Source: Wuchereria bancrofti
Taxonomy: Eukaryota > Nematoda > Chromadorea > Rhabditida > Onchocercidae
Assembly (NCBI GenBank): GCA_005281725.1
Contig: SSBO01000008.1
Coordinates: 806,001 to 870,000 of the forward strand
Direction: 5' to 3'
DNA length: 64,000 nt
The notes beneath the pieces are model-generated. The model saw only the letters and a list, made by a program, of their open reading frames with translations, was not told the DNA's origin and did not search any database. The position numbers and the translations under genes were made by a program. Below, one piece after another: positions 12,766-36,420 of the stretch (the stretch's first letter is position 1; the number at the start of each line of letters is the position of its first letter).

Positions 12766-14545
12766 ATGGGGAAGATAATGAAGCCCGGGAAAGTGGTATT
12801 GGTATTGGGTGGGCGTTTTGCTGGTCGAAAGGCAATTATCGTAAAAGCGTATGATGAAGGATCATCCGATCGTGCCTACAGTCATGCGTTAATTGCTGGC
12901 ATTGATAAGTATCCATTAATGGTTGGTTCATTATAAATAATATGATTTCCAAAAGGAATGGAAAAGAAGACACAGATCATTAGCACTTTTTATTTTGTAT
13001 TAACTTCCATACATCAATTTTGATAGTACTTTGATAATCTTAGTCGGTGTTATAGCCGTTATGTGACGCGCGAATTATTCCAGGATAATTTGTTATAGTT
13101 GTATGTGCACTTTTACCCTCGGTTTTAAGGCATGAAAGGTTTATTTACGAAAACTTTTGTCAGGCTTTTCCATTGTTGAAAAAATTAGGAAGAAACATAT
13201 TAAAAAAGAATTTGTGTTTTTTTAAATTGATTTGGACTCTTCAAGTAACTCGTGGCAATATGAAATTATATAAACCCATCAGTTTGACGTAATCAAATTG
13301 GTCTTCATAAAGCACAATAGTCATGTGAATGATGAGAAAGCTATGCTCGAGAAGATCCACTTTGTTTTACATGTGGGCAAAGCTTTTTAACTCTGACGCA
13401 TGTCTATTAGTTCATTTTTTTGCAGTTTCCGGCCAGCTTACTTGTATAGCAGTACTACTTAGAAATGATTTCTAGCACAACTATCGTGGGGGAAATTTGA
13501 GCTTCTATATTTGTTCTTACCGCTTAAACAACTTATAAATTCTCTTGCACGATAAAAGTTACATAAGTAGCAGTTTAAGCTACCGATTTACTAAATTTTT
13601 CATCTGAAGAAGCGTGAGGATTTTCAGTTGACTTGCTGGAATTTTTAATTAGTAATAATAAAACTTGCGACAATAGGTTTTCTTCAAGAAGGATAAAAGG
13701 AACTTATTTTCAGGTAACAAAACGAATGGGCAAGAAAAAAATCAAAAGCAGAAGCAAATTACGTCCATTTGTTGGTATTGCTAGCTATTCCAACTTGCTC
13801 CCAACCCGGTTTGTTCTGACTTACATTGTGTGCAATTTCCGAAATATTGTATTTTACAGTGTCTTGACTCACTTCTAGTTTTTTATGAAGACAGATTTTA
13901 AGTTTCCATTTTTATTTCGAGTATTCTTGCGGAGGACTTTGGAATCCGGTAGCTTTAAATAATGCTGGACAACCAAAAAGAGGGCGGCCTTAGACAGTGA
14001 TGTCGCAGTTATTTAAAAGAACTAAGCTTTTTGCACAATCTACAAAAGTGCAAATGATGAGCAAACTATGCCTGAAAAAAATCTGTTGATTTGCCGTGTG
14101 GGCTAAGCTTTTTAACTCTGATGCATCCATTAGTTCTGTTTTCTCGCTCTTGGTTCATGTAGATATTCTTTTTGATCTCTCTTTCGTGTTGTAAATTTCA
14201 GTAACTTTCAGCATCGATATCTGTGTTATCAAAGTTACATTTTTATTCAGTGTACAAGAAAGTTGCATAGAAATCAAGAAATTTAAAGATCTGCAGAATT
14301 ATTCAGAATTTTTAAGTTTTATGCAAGTACTTTGATTGTTGAAAAGACGTTTGCACGTATAACCTTCATGTTGTTTAACTTTTAGATATTCGGTTGATGT
14401 ATTATTAGACAAGAATTTGATCAACAAAGACGTCCTGAAGGAGCCTGGAAAAAAACGACGAGCTCGAGTGGAGGTTAAAAAGAAATTTGAAGAACGGTAT
14501 AAAACTGGCAAGAATAGATGGTTCTTCACTAAATTACGCTTTTGA
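12766..14545 (+). CDS. rpl-27: 60S ribosomal protein eL27, three exons
   Basis: Structural protein of the large ribosomal subunit. Exons 12766-12921, 13714-13808 and 14386-14545 have matching phases and give 136 residues, the same length as human eL27. The N-terminal [17 protein letters not shown] is the KOW-like segment. [34 protein letters not shown] and the C-terminal [18 protein letters not shown] follow, all family hallmarks. The first donor (ATG|gttggt) is weak, but the join to GTA ACA AAA restores the conserved YPL-V-TK run. Intron 1 (0.8 kb) and intron 2 (0.6 kb) share a ~110-bp repeat, listed separately. No clear AATAAA was seen soon after the stop. Confidence 0.96.
13300..14145. repeat. 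Dispersed ~110-bp repeat in both rpl-27 introns
   Basis: Copies lie at about 13305-13415 (intron 1) and 14030-14140 (intron 2). They share gatgag-aa-ctatg, gtggg-aagctttttaactctga-gcat and attagttc. They are in direct orientation and flank exon 2. Confidence 0.75.
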
Positions 14546-14599
14546 AAATATTGCACTGTTATTTTGTTGGTTCACTAGCAATATGAGAAAGGAAATTTC

Positions 14600-14672
14600 G
14601 TTGGAGTGTAGCCTAACGGTTAGCTTGTCAAATTAACATCGTACAACATATTGAGTTTGAATTACCCCGCTA
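14600..14672 (+). other. tRNA-like relic
   Basis: The D-arm-like block tagcctaacggttagc is followed about 40 bases later by gagtttgaattacccc, which resembles a T-arm/B-box. I could not fold a full acceptor stem or a sound anticodon arm, so this is not called as a functional tRNA. It may be a tRNA pseudogene or the head of a SINE-like element. Confidence 0.35.
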
Positions 14673-14689
14673 TCACTGCTTTTGATTTT

Positions 14690-14970
14690 TTAAAAAATTT
14701 CTAAGCTATTATTATAAACATTTTACAACGTCATCAGCTTAGTAGCTGTACGTGTTCACTTTTACCATGGCCACTTGAGCAGCGGTATTACTAGTGTCGT
14801 TCATATTGTGGTTTTTTTCCTTAAAATTTCCTAACCTATTCTTATAAACATGATTTTTTCTGAGCTGTTCTTATAACATTTTGCAACGTTGTCAGCTTGA
14901 CAATCATATGTGTTCACTGTTACTATAGTCACACTTGAATAGCAGTATCAGTGTATCATCCGTTTTGTGA
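14690..14970. repeat. Two diverged tandem repeat units
   Basis: Units at about 14690-14812 and 14813-14970 share the order of cctatt-ttataaacat, ttttgcaacgt-gtcagctt, gtgttcact-ttac-at-g, and cacttga--agc-gtat. Weaker matches to the same motifs occur in rpl-27 intron 1 (13085-13120 and 13430-13460), which suggests a local repeat family. Confidence 0.6.
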
Positions 14971-16544
14971 TTGTTGATTTCACTAACAGTCATGTAAAGT
15001 CATTTATGTGGGGAATCACAGGAACTGTGTTGGCTTCAATACTGCTAGTCGTTGCGCTCTAATAATTACCACAGTTGCATCACCGAGAGTAGAAATCTGG
15101 TTCGAGTCTCTTACATTCGAATAATTCTGAATTCTTATTGTTTTACGAATGATCTAGGTTTTTTTTGCGATGGTTGGAAAGCCGAAACTTGAGTACTTTA
15201 ACACCTTGGTTTCAGCTGTGACCCGAGGTTAGAATATTCTCTTTCTCCAGATATCCTGTTGATGATATTTTACTTTATCCCCAGTAGTTCCTATTTTTAC
15301 AAAAGCTTCAAATATGAATTTTACCAACTCGGCTAGTTCTGCCCATCTTTGAGCTTTTTTTTCACACAACTCGTAGCTCACATTTCGGCGACCAATGCTG
15401 TGTTTCTCTTTCAAATGTCATAGCGTTTATGCAAAATATGATCATATAATTATAGTAATAATAATAAAATCAAAACAAAATTTCTTATCCAAGCTATAAA
15501 ATCAAAAATAAGGAAAACACGCATACAGACATATACTGTGAATTTGCAGCGCGGAGGAGAAAGAAATGACAAAGGGACTTAATAACAAAAAGGAAAAATT
15601 GTGAACAAAATTCTGACCAGAGGGTATGGAGTATTGCCACAACTGATCAAATAAACAGAAACAGGTGATTAGCCGAGGTTTCGTGAGGATTTCATGTAAC
15701 ATAGCAAATATTTAGTGAGTGAATCAACTTTGAAACTGGGATAAAGAAGTCCCACTATCATTGCTTAATTAACTTGGACCAATCCCTTTAATGTAGACAG
15801 TCTCTGATGAATGAGGCTTTCAGAAAGAAAAAAAAAAACTGCGCAAGAAGGTTCTCAAAAAGCGATTTAATTTTGCAGCTGGAGGGAGGATTACGCAGGT
15901 TATGTATTATCTTAAAATTCGAAAATATTTGTGGCTAAAAAGGAGACATCAAGATGGCACATGAGCGAGTGGTCACCGATATAGGATTCCAGAAAAAAAA
16001 TTTTTTTCTGCAGGAGAAAATGCATAAAACATGTGCAGTAAGAAATGAAGGGATGAAAAGGAAAGGAAAACAAATAATATTTGTGAAAAAGATCATTCGA
16101 TAAAATACTGGTTGTAATTATTAACCATAAATGTAATTATGATGAAGTAATTACTACCAAGATAAAAGGGGAAAACACACGGAGCAAATCAATAAAATTG
16201 AGAAGGGAAATTTTCCTACTGAAATTTCATAAAAGATTTAGAAAATGGTAATTCCAAAGAAAACGTGTTTTATTTGATAGCAAATACGTCTAAATCGATA
16301 ATGTGGAAAACTAATCATTCCGTGATGTGAAAAAGTTACACATATCGCAACAATTGCACCTAAATGGCAAAAATGTAGGAAAAGAAAAAAATATGCTATG
16401 TAATAGCTCCTATGTTAATGCAAATCATATAACAACCGTGTTATATGATCAAAAGAGTGAAATAAATAAAGGAACAAATGAAAGAGAAAAAAATAATGGA
16501 AAATTAAAATATATATTATGAGCAGTGAGCAAAAATATTGCTTT

Positions 16545-16562
16545 TCTCTCTCTCTCTCTCTC
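16545..16562. repeat. (CT)n microsatellite
   Basis: A short uninterrupted TC dinucleotide run in intergenic DNA. Confidence 0.85.
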
Positions 16563-18862
16563 GACTGTTTAAATCAAGCAAGATTTGAAAACTCCACTTT
16601 CTTTCCTTTTTCTTTCCCCTCCATATAACTATTTCTACTTTTATTGCTTTCAAGTTTCCTCAAAAATTTCCTAATGCAATCCTTTGCTACCGTTCCTTTT
16701 GGGTGACAATTTATGCAAATTAGCCATGCAATACATTCAGATTCTAAACAAAGTTCCACGGATCATATTACACCGTAAGACAATGATAACACTTTGAACA
16801 TTTCATCGTCGTTCAATAAAAACAAAATTTTGGCAGGATTTTGCAGAAAGAAAAAGAAAATAAATTTTCTTTCTTCACAAGAAGCACAATCATAAATGTC
16901 ACAAAGAACAGTTAATTGTCTGAAAAAACAGTGTTAGGCAAAATTGCTTGTTGGATCTATTCATGAAATCTGCTTTCGATGCAAAGTATAGGCTTTTCTC
17001 TATAACTGGAATGGTGAACATTGGAAAGTTTGCAAAATCAAATAAGAATCAAGGCTTATCCAATAAACAAGATACACCCGAAATTTGTAAAAAAAAAAAA
17101 AACTACTCGGAAATTTCTGGACAAAAAACTATTCGTTTTCCAAAGAGGAAAAAGGAAAAAGTGTTTTCTTTCAAAGATTCAAAATTTCCATATATAACTC
17201 ATTCACTCAGTTATTCGGGTAACTGATTAATTGAATGAAAAAAGAAAACCGGAACAAATAATTAAAACGTTGAACGGCAGCAGGACAACAGGAATAATGA
17301 CAACTACTAGTCACTGAATTCGCTAATAATAATAATAATTGGTAAGATGAATTAACGGATCACTATCATTATCGTTATTATTATCAGAATCAATCGATTC
17401 AATTTCCCAAACGCAACTTATGAAATCAGCAGGCATACATCTTTTCACATCAAGATTAAGCTTTTCTGTTCTCGTCATAAGTATGACAGTGATGATAATA
17501 AAGATGACGATCACGATGACGTGGCGATGGTGATCACATGCAAAGGACTGAACTAAAAATCAGACACCCCGAGAAAGAATCATTTTTTGAGAAGTCTAAG
17601 CTCAATTTGTGATCTGTTTCATCCTTCACTGAAGTGTTGTTTGCATTTAACCGATTTTAACTAAGTAACAAACTAAATTTTCATCTTTTTATAAAACCAA
17701 ATATTTCATGGGGAGCATATACTACTGCTGCAAAAACAAAGACTAGACAAAATTTTCAATATATTAAAGCCAAGCATAATTCAGATAAAGTTACTAGGAA
17801 TTTCAGAACCAGAAATAAAGAGAATAATGGATGGATGACTATTCACCTGGATACTGACATACTAAGCTAAGTCAATGAAACATTACAACACAGGACATCA
17901 AAAAATGAATCCTTGCAGGAATAAATCGTGAATGACTTCATATATTTCAACCCTATTTTTTCTAAAAGGATTCAAAAAATAATTTTCTTTGGAATATTTA
18001 ACGGTTACATCATTCATTCTCCATTATTATCGAGAAAAGACAATGATCGTATCAGAGAGATAAATAGTTGAAAATCTTAAAAATTTTCCAATTGAGAAAT
18101 TTTGGAATTCAGATGTAAAAATAATCACAATTTAAATTGCCAAAAAATTTGGTTTTCACAAAGATGAACTGAGATACTGGAAGAAAATGAAATTAACACT
18201 ATTTCCATTCGAAGTCTACATAATGGAAGAATGCTGCAAAAATTTCACGTGAAAAGGGAAAACAGGGGAAGGGAGAACAAATATCGAACCAACGAACGAA
18301 ACAAACATTTGAACATACCAAAATACTTTCACGTGATGATAACGCTACTGAACGTTAAGAACCGTTAATGACCCGTTATCACAGATATGCAAAAGGTGAC
18401 AAATATATTGAACACATCGCGACAAATAGTCCGACAGCTTGGACTCATGTTATACTGTGTGCCTCATATTGCCGAATTTAGGGAAATCCAACAAATCACA
18501 CCACAAATCAACAACACACCTTTTGTTTTTCTTCTTTTAAAACAAAAACAAAATAAACAGCAACACCGACAGTAACAGTAATTATAACAGTAGTTGTCAT
18601 AACACTGATTGTTGAAGCACTACTGTAATAGCAGTTACGGTAGCATTAGTCTTATCGCAACAGCATCAGTAGTAGAAGCAGTAGTAATTGTAACAGAAGC
18701 AAGTACATCAAGCTGGAACGTAATCGCAGTGAATATTTTAAAAGGCATTTGTTACACGCGTACACCTAAGAAATATACTTTGTAAAAGAAAAGAGATAAT
18801 GACGATAGTGACGATGATAATGATAACGATAATGATCGTGATAAAAACTATCGTTCATGGGG

Positions 18863-31116
<12,254 letters not shown>

Positions 31117-31420
31117 CGGGGCCGTTTTGGCTGCCCGTAAAATGAACAGTTTTGCCGGTTTTGCGTAATCGTCGCGTGAAATACCGAGTACAACGTACGG
31201 CTACAGTGACGTGCACTCAGCAAGTTGCCAATCAGAAAAATAGTAAAATTATTAGTGAAATTAACACAATGGCAAAATCGCAGTAAAAGTGAAGCAAATA
31301 GCAGAGGAAAATGGAATAGCGAGAAAAAATAGCGCAAATAGCAAATCGATAGCTTAAAAAAGGAAATATCTTCATTGATCAGAAGGTAAAGTTTACAATT
31401 GGATGTTCAAATCTAATTTG

Positions 31421-31643
31421 GATAATCCAGCAATGTGATGAAAAGTCAAATTTCTGCACATCAAGTGTTGGCGAATTCTCGATATTTATCAAATTTTGCG
31501 TCCGAAACATCATAAATAACATTGAAGTATTATCTATCACTTTTTGATAATCTAGCAATGTAATGAATGCAAATCCTCGATATTTATCAAATTTTGCATC
31601 CGAAATATCATAAATAACATTGAAGTTTTATCTACCACTTTTT
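31421..31643. repeat. Tandem direct repeat with a third dispersed fragment
   Basis: Copy A is 31421-31545 and copy B is 31546-31643. Both start gataatc-agcaatgt-atga, share tcgatatttatcaaattttg, and end taaataacattgaagt-ttatcta-cacttttt. Copy B lacks an internal ~27 bp. A further 32-base match to the repeat end lies at 32106-32137. Confidence 0.85.
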
Positions 31644-32788
31644 CCTTCCCGACTACTTTTTAGTGCAAGATTCGGAAAAATATAAAATCATAAAATTATG
31701 AAAAACAATCAGTTGTCAGCGTAACAAACTGCATATAGTTTGACAAAATTTTCAACATAAATCTTCTACTCAACTTTTCTTTATCGTTATTTGTGATATT
31801 TACGGCCTACCCATATTCATCAAAAATTTTAACAGTTTCCCTAAACGAAATACCACCTCTTTAACTTTAATTTTCATTTAACAAGTAAATGAAATCTACA
31901 AACCAAATCAGCGCATAATAGCAAAATTAGTTGTTGCAACAGTTTTCCAGAATTTCGTTAAAATCCGCTAGAAACAATGACGGCCCGACGGTCCACATCC
32001 AAGAAGACAAGGGGAGATATCAGCGAATTCCACAATCACAGATTGCACCTCTCTATCAATTGTGAGCCTGAAATAAAATTAAACACACTGAACAATATTA
32101 CAACCTAAATAACATTGAAGTATTATCTATCACTTTCAGAAATGAACAATAAAATATTAATTGCAGCAGCAACTTGCAAAACAGTGTTCTCGTCACGATG
32201 ACTAAAGTGCTAGCAACATAAAATATACAACGAACACGTACGCACGTATAAAGCATGAAATGCATACCTATCAAGTAGCAAAACGCATACCTATCAGGTA
32301 GCACATTAAAAGTTCTAAAAATCCCAATGCAATTTTGGAATAAGCAAAATATCCTACATGTCCATTGAAAATGAGTGCTTCCAAATAATCAGTGTTATGA
32401 TTTCAAACGATCTGTTTATTATTTTCGAACACAAACGAAGCCCTAACGAAACTTACAATACACTTCTATGAAAAAAGAAGGTAACATTATATGAACTCCC
32501 ACAAACTTCAGCATGACTGAATTAATTCAGGAAAATTAACCGAAGCGCCAGGGTACCACGTACGTACCACTATCTATATTGGAATAACAAGAAACGTAAT
32601 TATTACATATTAATATGACGAAACACAATAACACCAGCGTGAAACGTACATAAAACGGATTCTCAAAAGAACAATATAAGGAAAATACCTTCAACACATA
32701 TCAACACTTACATACATACACGTACATATACACATAGACACGGACTACCTTCCTGAACTTATTAGTAATAATGTCGACAGGGGACAGC

Positions 32789-32830
32789 AACGGCAACGGC
32801 AACGGCAACGGCGACGGCGACAACAACGAC
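32789..32830. repeat. GGCAAC/GGCGAC hexanucleotide minisatellite
   Basis: Four aacggc units followed by gacggc and caacgac variants. The repeat is GC-rich against an AT-rich background. A minus-strand open frame crosses it but shows only repeat-encoded low complexity. Confidence 0.8.
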
Positions 32831-33101
32831 GCCCACAACGACGTCAATGATGAACAGGCATTGATAGAAAAATTGGTGTATGTGCGCATCTATGTGTATG
32901 TGAGACAATGTCGGAAGTAAGGAAGAGACGGAGTCGGAAGAGATGGAGAAAGGGTCGGGAATGCCTTAAACAGGGACAAACATGACACGACACGCAGGAC
33001 ACGTGGCTTACTGCTAAGCGCCCCTCCCGCATTCAACCGAACGTCCCACACCTTACCACATACTTCCCTTTTCGCATCTTTCATCTTCCAAAAGACATAC
33101 A

Positions 33102-33240
33102 CACACACACATACATACGTACAAATATACATACATACACAGACACGCACACGTACATACATACATACATAGCAACAAACATACGCACACAGTGCATACA
33201 CGCATACACGCACAGAGATTACACGAACATCATATATGTG
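33102..33240. repeat. CA / CATA microsatellite cluster
   Basis: Runs of (CA)n, (CATA)n and CACG variants over about 140 bp. They generate long spurious open frames on the minus strand. Confidence 0.85.
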
Positions 33241-33921
33241 TAAAATTATATATATATAGGGAGGTGTGTGTGCCTGTGGATATTCTATTTCTTGCAAACT
33301 ATTGCGAGAGAAGTGCATGCATGCGTGCATGTCTGGCATGCTAGAAATAAGCCTGAAGTAGATAGCAGTGAGATATATCGCAGTCTGTGAAGAAATCTTA
33401 CAGACAACAAGCCTCTCTCTCCTCGTCCCGCACTCTCCCGCTTATATGTCTGCAAGCTATTTGCACCACATGCACTTTTCTCGGCTAACGATGCGTAAGT
33501 TTGCCATTCTCGAATGCAATCACCCATTTCCTATATCTGTTTTCCTACTCCTCTCTCTTGCTCTCTCTCCCTCTCTCCGTTTAACTCGAACTTAAGAATT
33601 ATTTTCAAGGATGAAGAAAGGAAAGAAAAGAAAGGGAAAAAATATGGAAAGGAACGGAACTCAAAAGTAAACACAACATTTGTTTGGAATGTTCCTACAA
33701 AACGGTAAAGGGAAACGGGTAAAGTGTAGATGGCCCATACCATCCCAATTTATGCTTGGCCTGGTTAACAAAGTTGAGGCTCGGGCTCAGAATCCACTGA
33801 GTCATGCCTTTGTCCCTAACCGCCGCCATATTACCACCGCCCGCACCGCACCCGCAGCTTCTTTAGCCATTGTAAGCGTATAAACCGCAGCGCTATCCCA
33901 CATATTATTCCATCCCATACA

Positions 33922-33951
33922 ACACACACACACACACACATACATACATAG
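33922..33951. repeat. (CA)n(CATA)n microsatellite
   Basis: A short CA run followed by tacatacata. Confidence 0.8.
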
Positions 33952-36420
33952 ATGCGTGCATGCATGCAAACAGCAGTCATCATCGGTGATGACCTGCTGT
34001 TAGTCAGTCTAAGTAAAAGGTACAAGTGTGTATAGAGAAGTGACTTTGGAGATGGTCTGCTTTTCAGTGTTCGTTCTGCAATATTGCGGTCGATCACCTT
34101 TTCAGCCAGGTATTCTCCACCTCTCAGAAAGCTTTCAACACTGCAACTTCCCGTCCAACCAACTGTTAGTGAAAAACCTCAAGACAAATTAGAAAAACTT
34201 ATTTAGTTTGCTATTTCGCCCATCCAAATATTCTGTGTCACAATTAAAAAATGTCACATTACCTGTCATACCATATCTGAAACTGCTAATCAATATGGTC
34301 GCACATTTCCGAATGATTTAAAAATTCCGTGCATTAGGTATTTCTAATTGTAATGGTAGAACAAAGACAAACGTTTGTGATGTATAAGTCATTAACAGAG
34401 ATCGAGAAACATCCATCTTTTTTAAGCATTCCGGAATTGCACAAACAACCGTTTCCTATTTTAATTGATGAATTAACCTTTATCATCCACAATACAGTTA
34501 AGCTATTCATCTTCAACTTACTTCCGATCGCTTTCCGTAATAGCGATGTTCACTTAAACGTGTGTTGCGCGTTAACTGACACGATGGATTCATTTTTAAC
34601 GTGCAAGTAGTAGTAATATGCAGTGATTGTTGTAATTGTTGTGCAGGTCGATGTAAATGGAATGTATGACCTCCTTTAATTTTACCTCTAACATTAACGG
34701 AATAATGAATCGTATTTTAAAACAGTCATGCAACAGTGTCCTAACAATAATGCTGTGCATTTCGATTTCAAATCCACAAACTTCGCAACAAAACCGAAAC
34801 ATATGAAAGGCCCCAAACTATCCGATCTAGGCTGTCAATTGCACTACTGCTATAAAATGCATCAAGTGTATTTAAACTTTACAATCCGTAATCCATTGCA
34901 AAATTAAGTTCAAATTCATGTTTACTTGAAGAGATTATTCAAACCTTTTGAAGGCAAGTACATTATTAACACGAGGTTCAAAAGTCACAGAACCTCATTA
35001 TTGATATAGTACTATTATGCACTGCTATTCAGTTCCAGGACATATTAATTAATAATCAATTTAAAGACAAAGTCATAGCTTCGTCAAATTTACATCTCCC
35101 AACCATACCCAAATTCAGTGGGTTTAGTCTTTTCAATCAACCGTCCACAAAAATCACAATTCCAAGCAATTAAAAACCACCACACATTAGTCTCCACTCT
35201 TCTACTTTAAATAGTCAAATCATTCTTATGGAAAACATCCTAAATCTAACAACCTATGTAATAATATGAACAAGAAGCTTCGAACTATTATATTTCTTTC
35301 TTCCCAAGATAAAAAAAAAAACTTATAAAATTAAGGGTTAAACACTTAATTTTAGAAACACTTAAAAGTAAGTTTCAAGGTCCCCTCTATTACGTAACTT
35401 AACTGACGGACATACTAACTCCCAGCGCAAAAAATTCCAGGCATTTGCGGTAAAAAAGTACCATCACAGCAATGTTTTTGTTAGAAAAATTCCAGAAAAG
35501 AAAAATGCCAAATAATTGATCCTACGAAGTCTGTGTAGGAATTCTGTTTTGGGCAGCACTAAAACAGCACAGTAACGTAGCTGTAACACATGAAAATGCG
35601 CAGGGTGTTTCTACAGGAAACAGAAAACATACTTTATTAGATATATTCAACACATCATATGATTATCCAAATATCTAAAACAAAATGGAAGCAACATGCA
35701 ATAAATTTACGTACGCCATTTATTCAGGCAATAAAAACAATGAATGATGATGTTTCCGACTTTCAATCAAAATACTTCAACAGTCGAATGCAGAAAAACG
35801 AATGATAAAAAGCAGCTGGCTCATATTAGTCTTGAATAAATCCCCACAAAATGCAAAGTAACGAAATGAAACCAAATTGTGAGGCAATAAAGAAAAATAC
35901 GCACTATGTATTACTGAGACAAAATTAATAATCTTGCAAAAGGCAAACAAAACGAATTTCAGCATCTGTTTGCATTTTACACATATTGGCTCGAAATGTA
36001 AAACTGAAATTAAAGATTTCGAAAGAAAAAATTACAATTTCAAAATTGTCAATAGAAATCCGAAACTAATTTTAAGTATTTTTGAAAAAAAGAATTTGCC
36101 TATAGAAAAATATATTAATATATTTGCAAATTTGAATAAGCTTTACTTCATAAGTTTGGGAACTCAAAAGATAACAAACATTTAAAATTTAACAGTTGAA
36201 ACTATAAAAAAAAAGTTAAAACAAATTAAAAATCGAATATGGAAATAAAACAGTACTTAGGGAAACAAGTTCCACAATTAAAAAATGAAAATTTGAAATC
36301 CTCGAAATTCTTGTTTAAAAGCTTAAATAAGTCAAACAGATAAAGATCTTTCTAAACGTGTTCCATATGTTCCATATTCAAAAAAATTCCATGAAAACTA
36401 AACACTTTTCCTTCAAACTT

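Larger units (their letters stand above)
14546..18862. other. Intergenic gap between rpl-27 and Gq alpha gene
   Basis: No protein gene recognised. Contents are a tRNA-like relic near 14600-14670, two diverged ~130-bp tandem units at 14690-14970, a second Pol III B-box-like motif near 15100, a (CT)n run at 16545-16562, and degenerate trinucleotide-rich sequence at 18540-18720. The segment just below 18863 should be the 3' UTR of the Gq alpha gene. Confidence 0.55.
31117..36420. other. Upstream region of Gq alpha gene, repeat-rich
   Basis: 5.3 kb between the Gq alpha start and the 3' end of the LEM-domain gene. No coding region is supported. It holds a direct repeat (31421-31643, with a third fragment at 32106-32137), a GGCAAC-type minisatellite (32789-32830), CA/CATA microsatellites (33102-33240 and 33922-33951), and a GC-rich patch at about 33780-33880. 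The 5' UTR and promoter of the Gq alpha gene should lie here, but no start site can be placed. Confidence 0.6.

Noticed and set aside
15085..15120. Possible tRNA gene at a B-box-like motif (ggttcgagtct)
   Set aside because: No matching A-box, acceptor stem or anticodon arm could be found at proper spacing.
32844..33339. Long minus-strand open frames over the CA/CATA tracts
   Set aside because: The translation is a run of repeat-encoded Tyr/Val/Cys/Met and overlapping frames are equally open. This is a microsatellite artefact.
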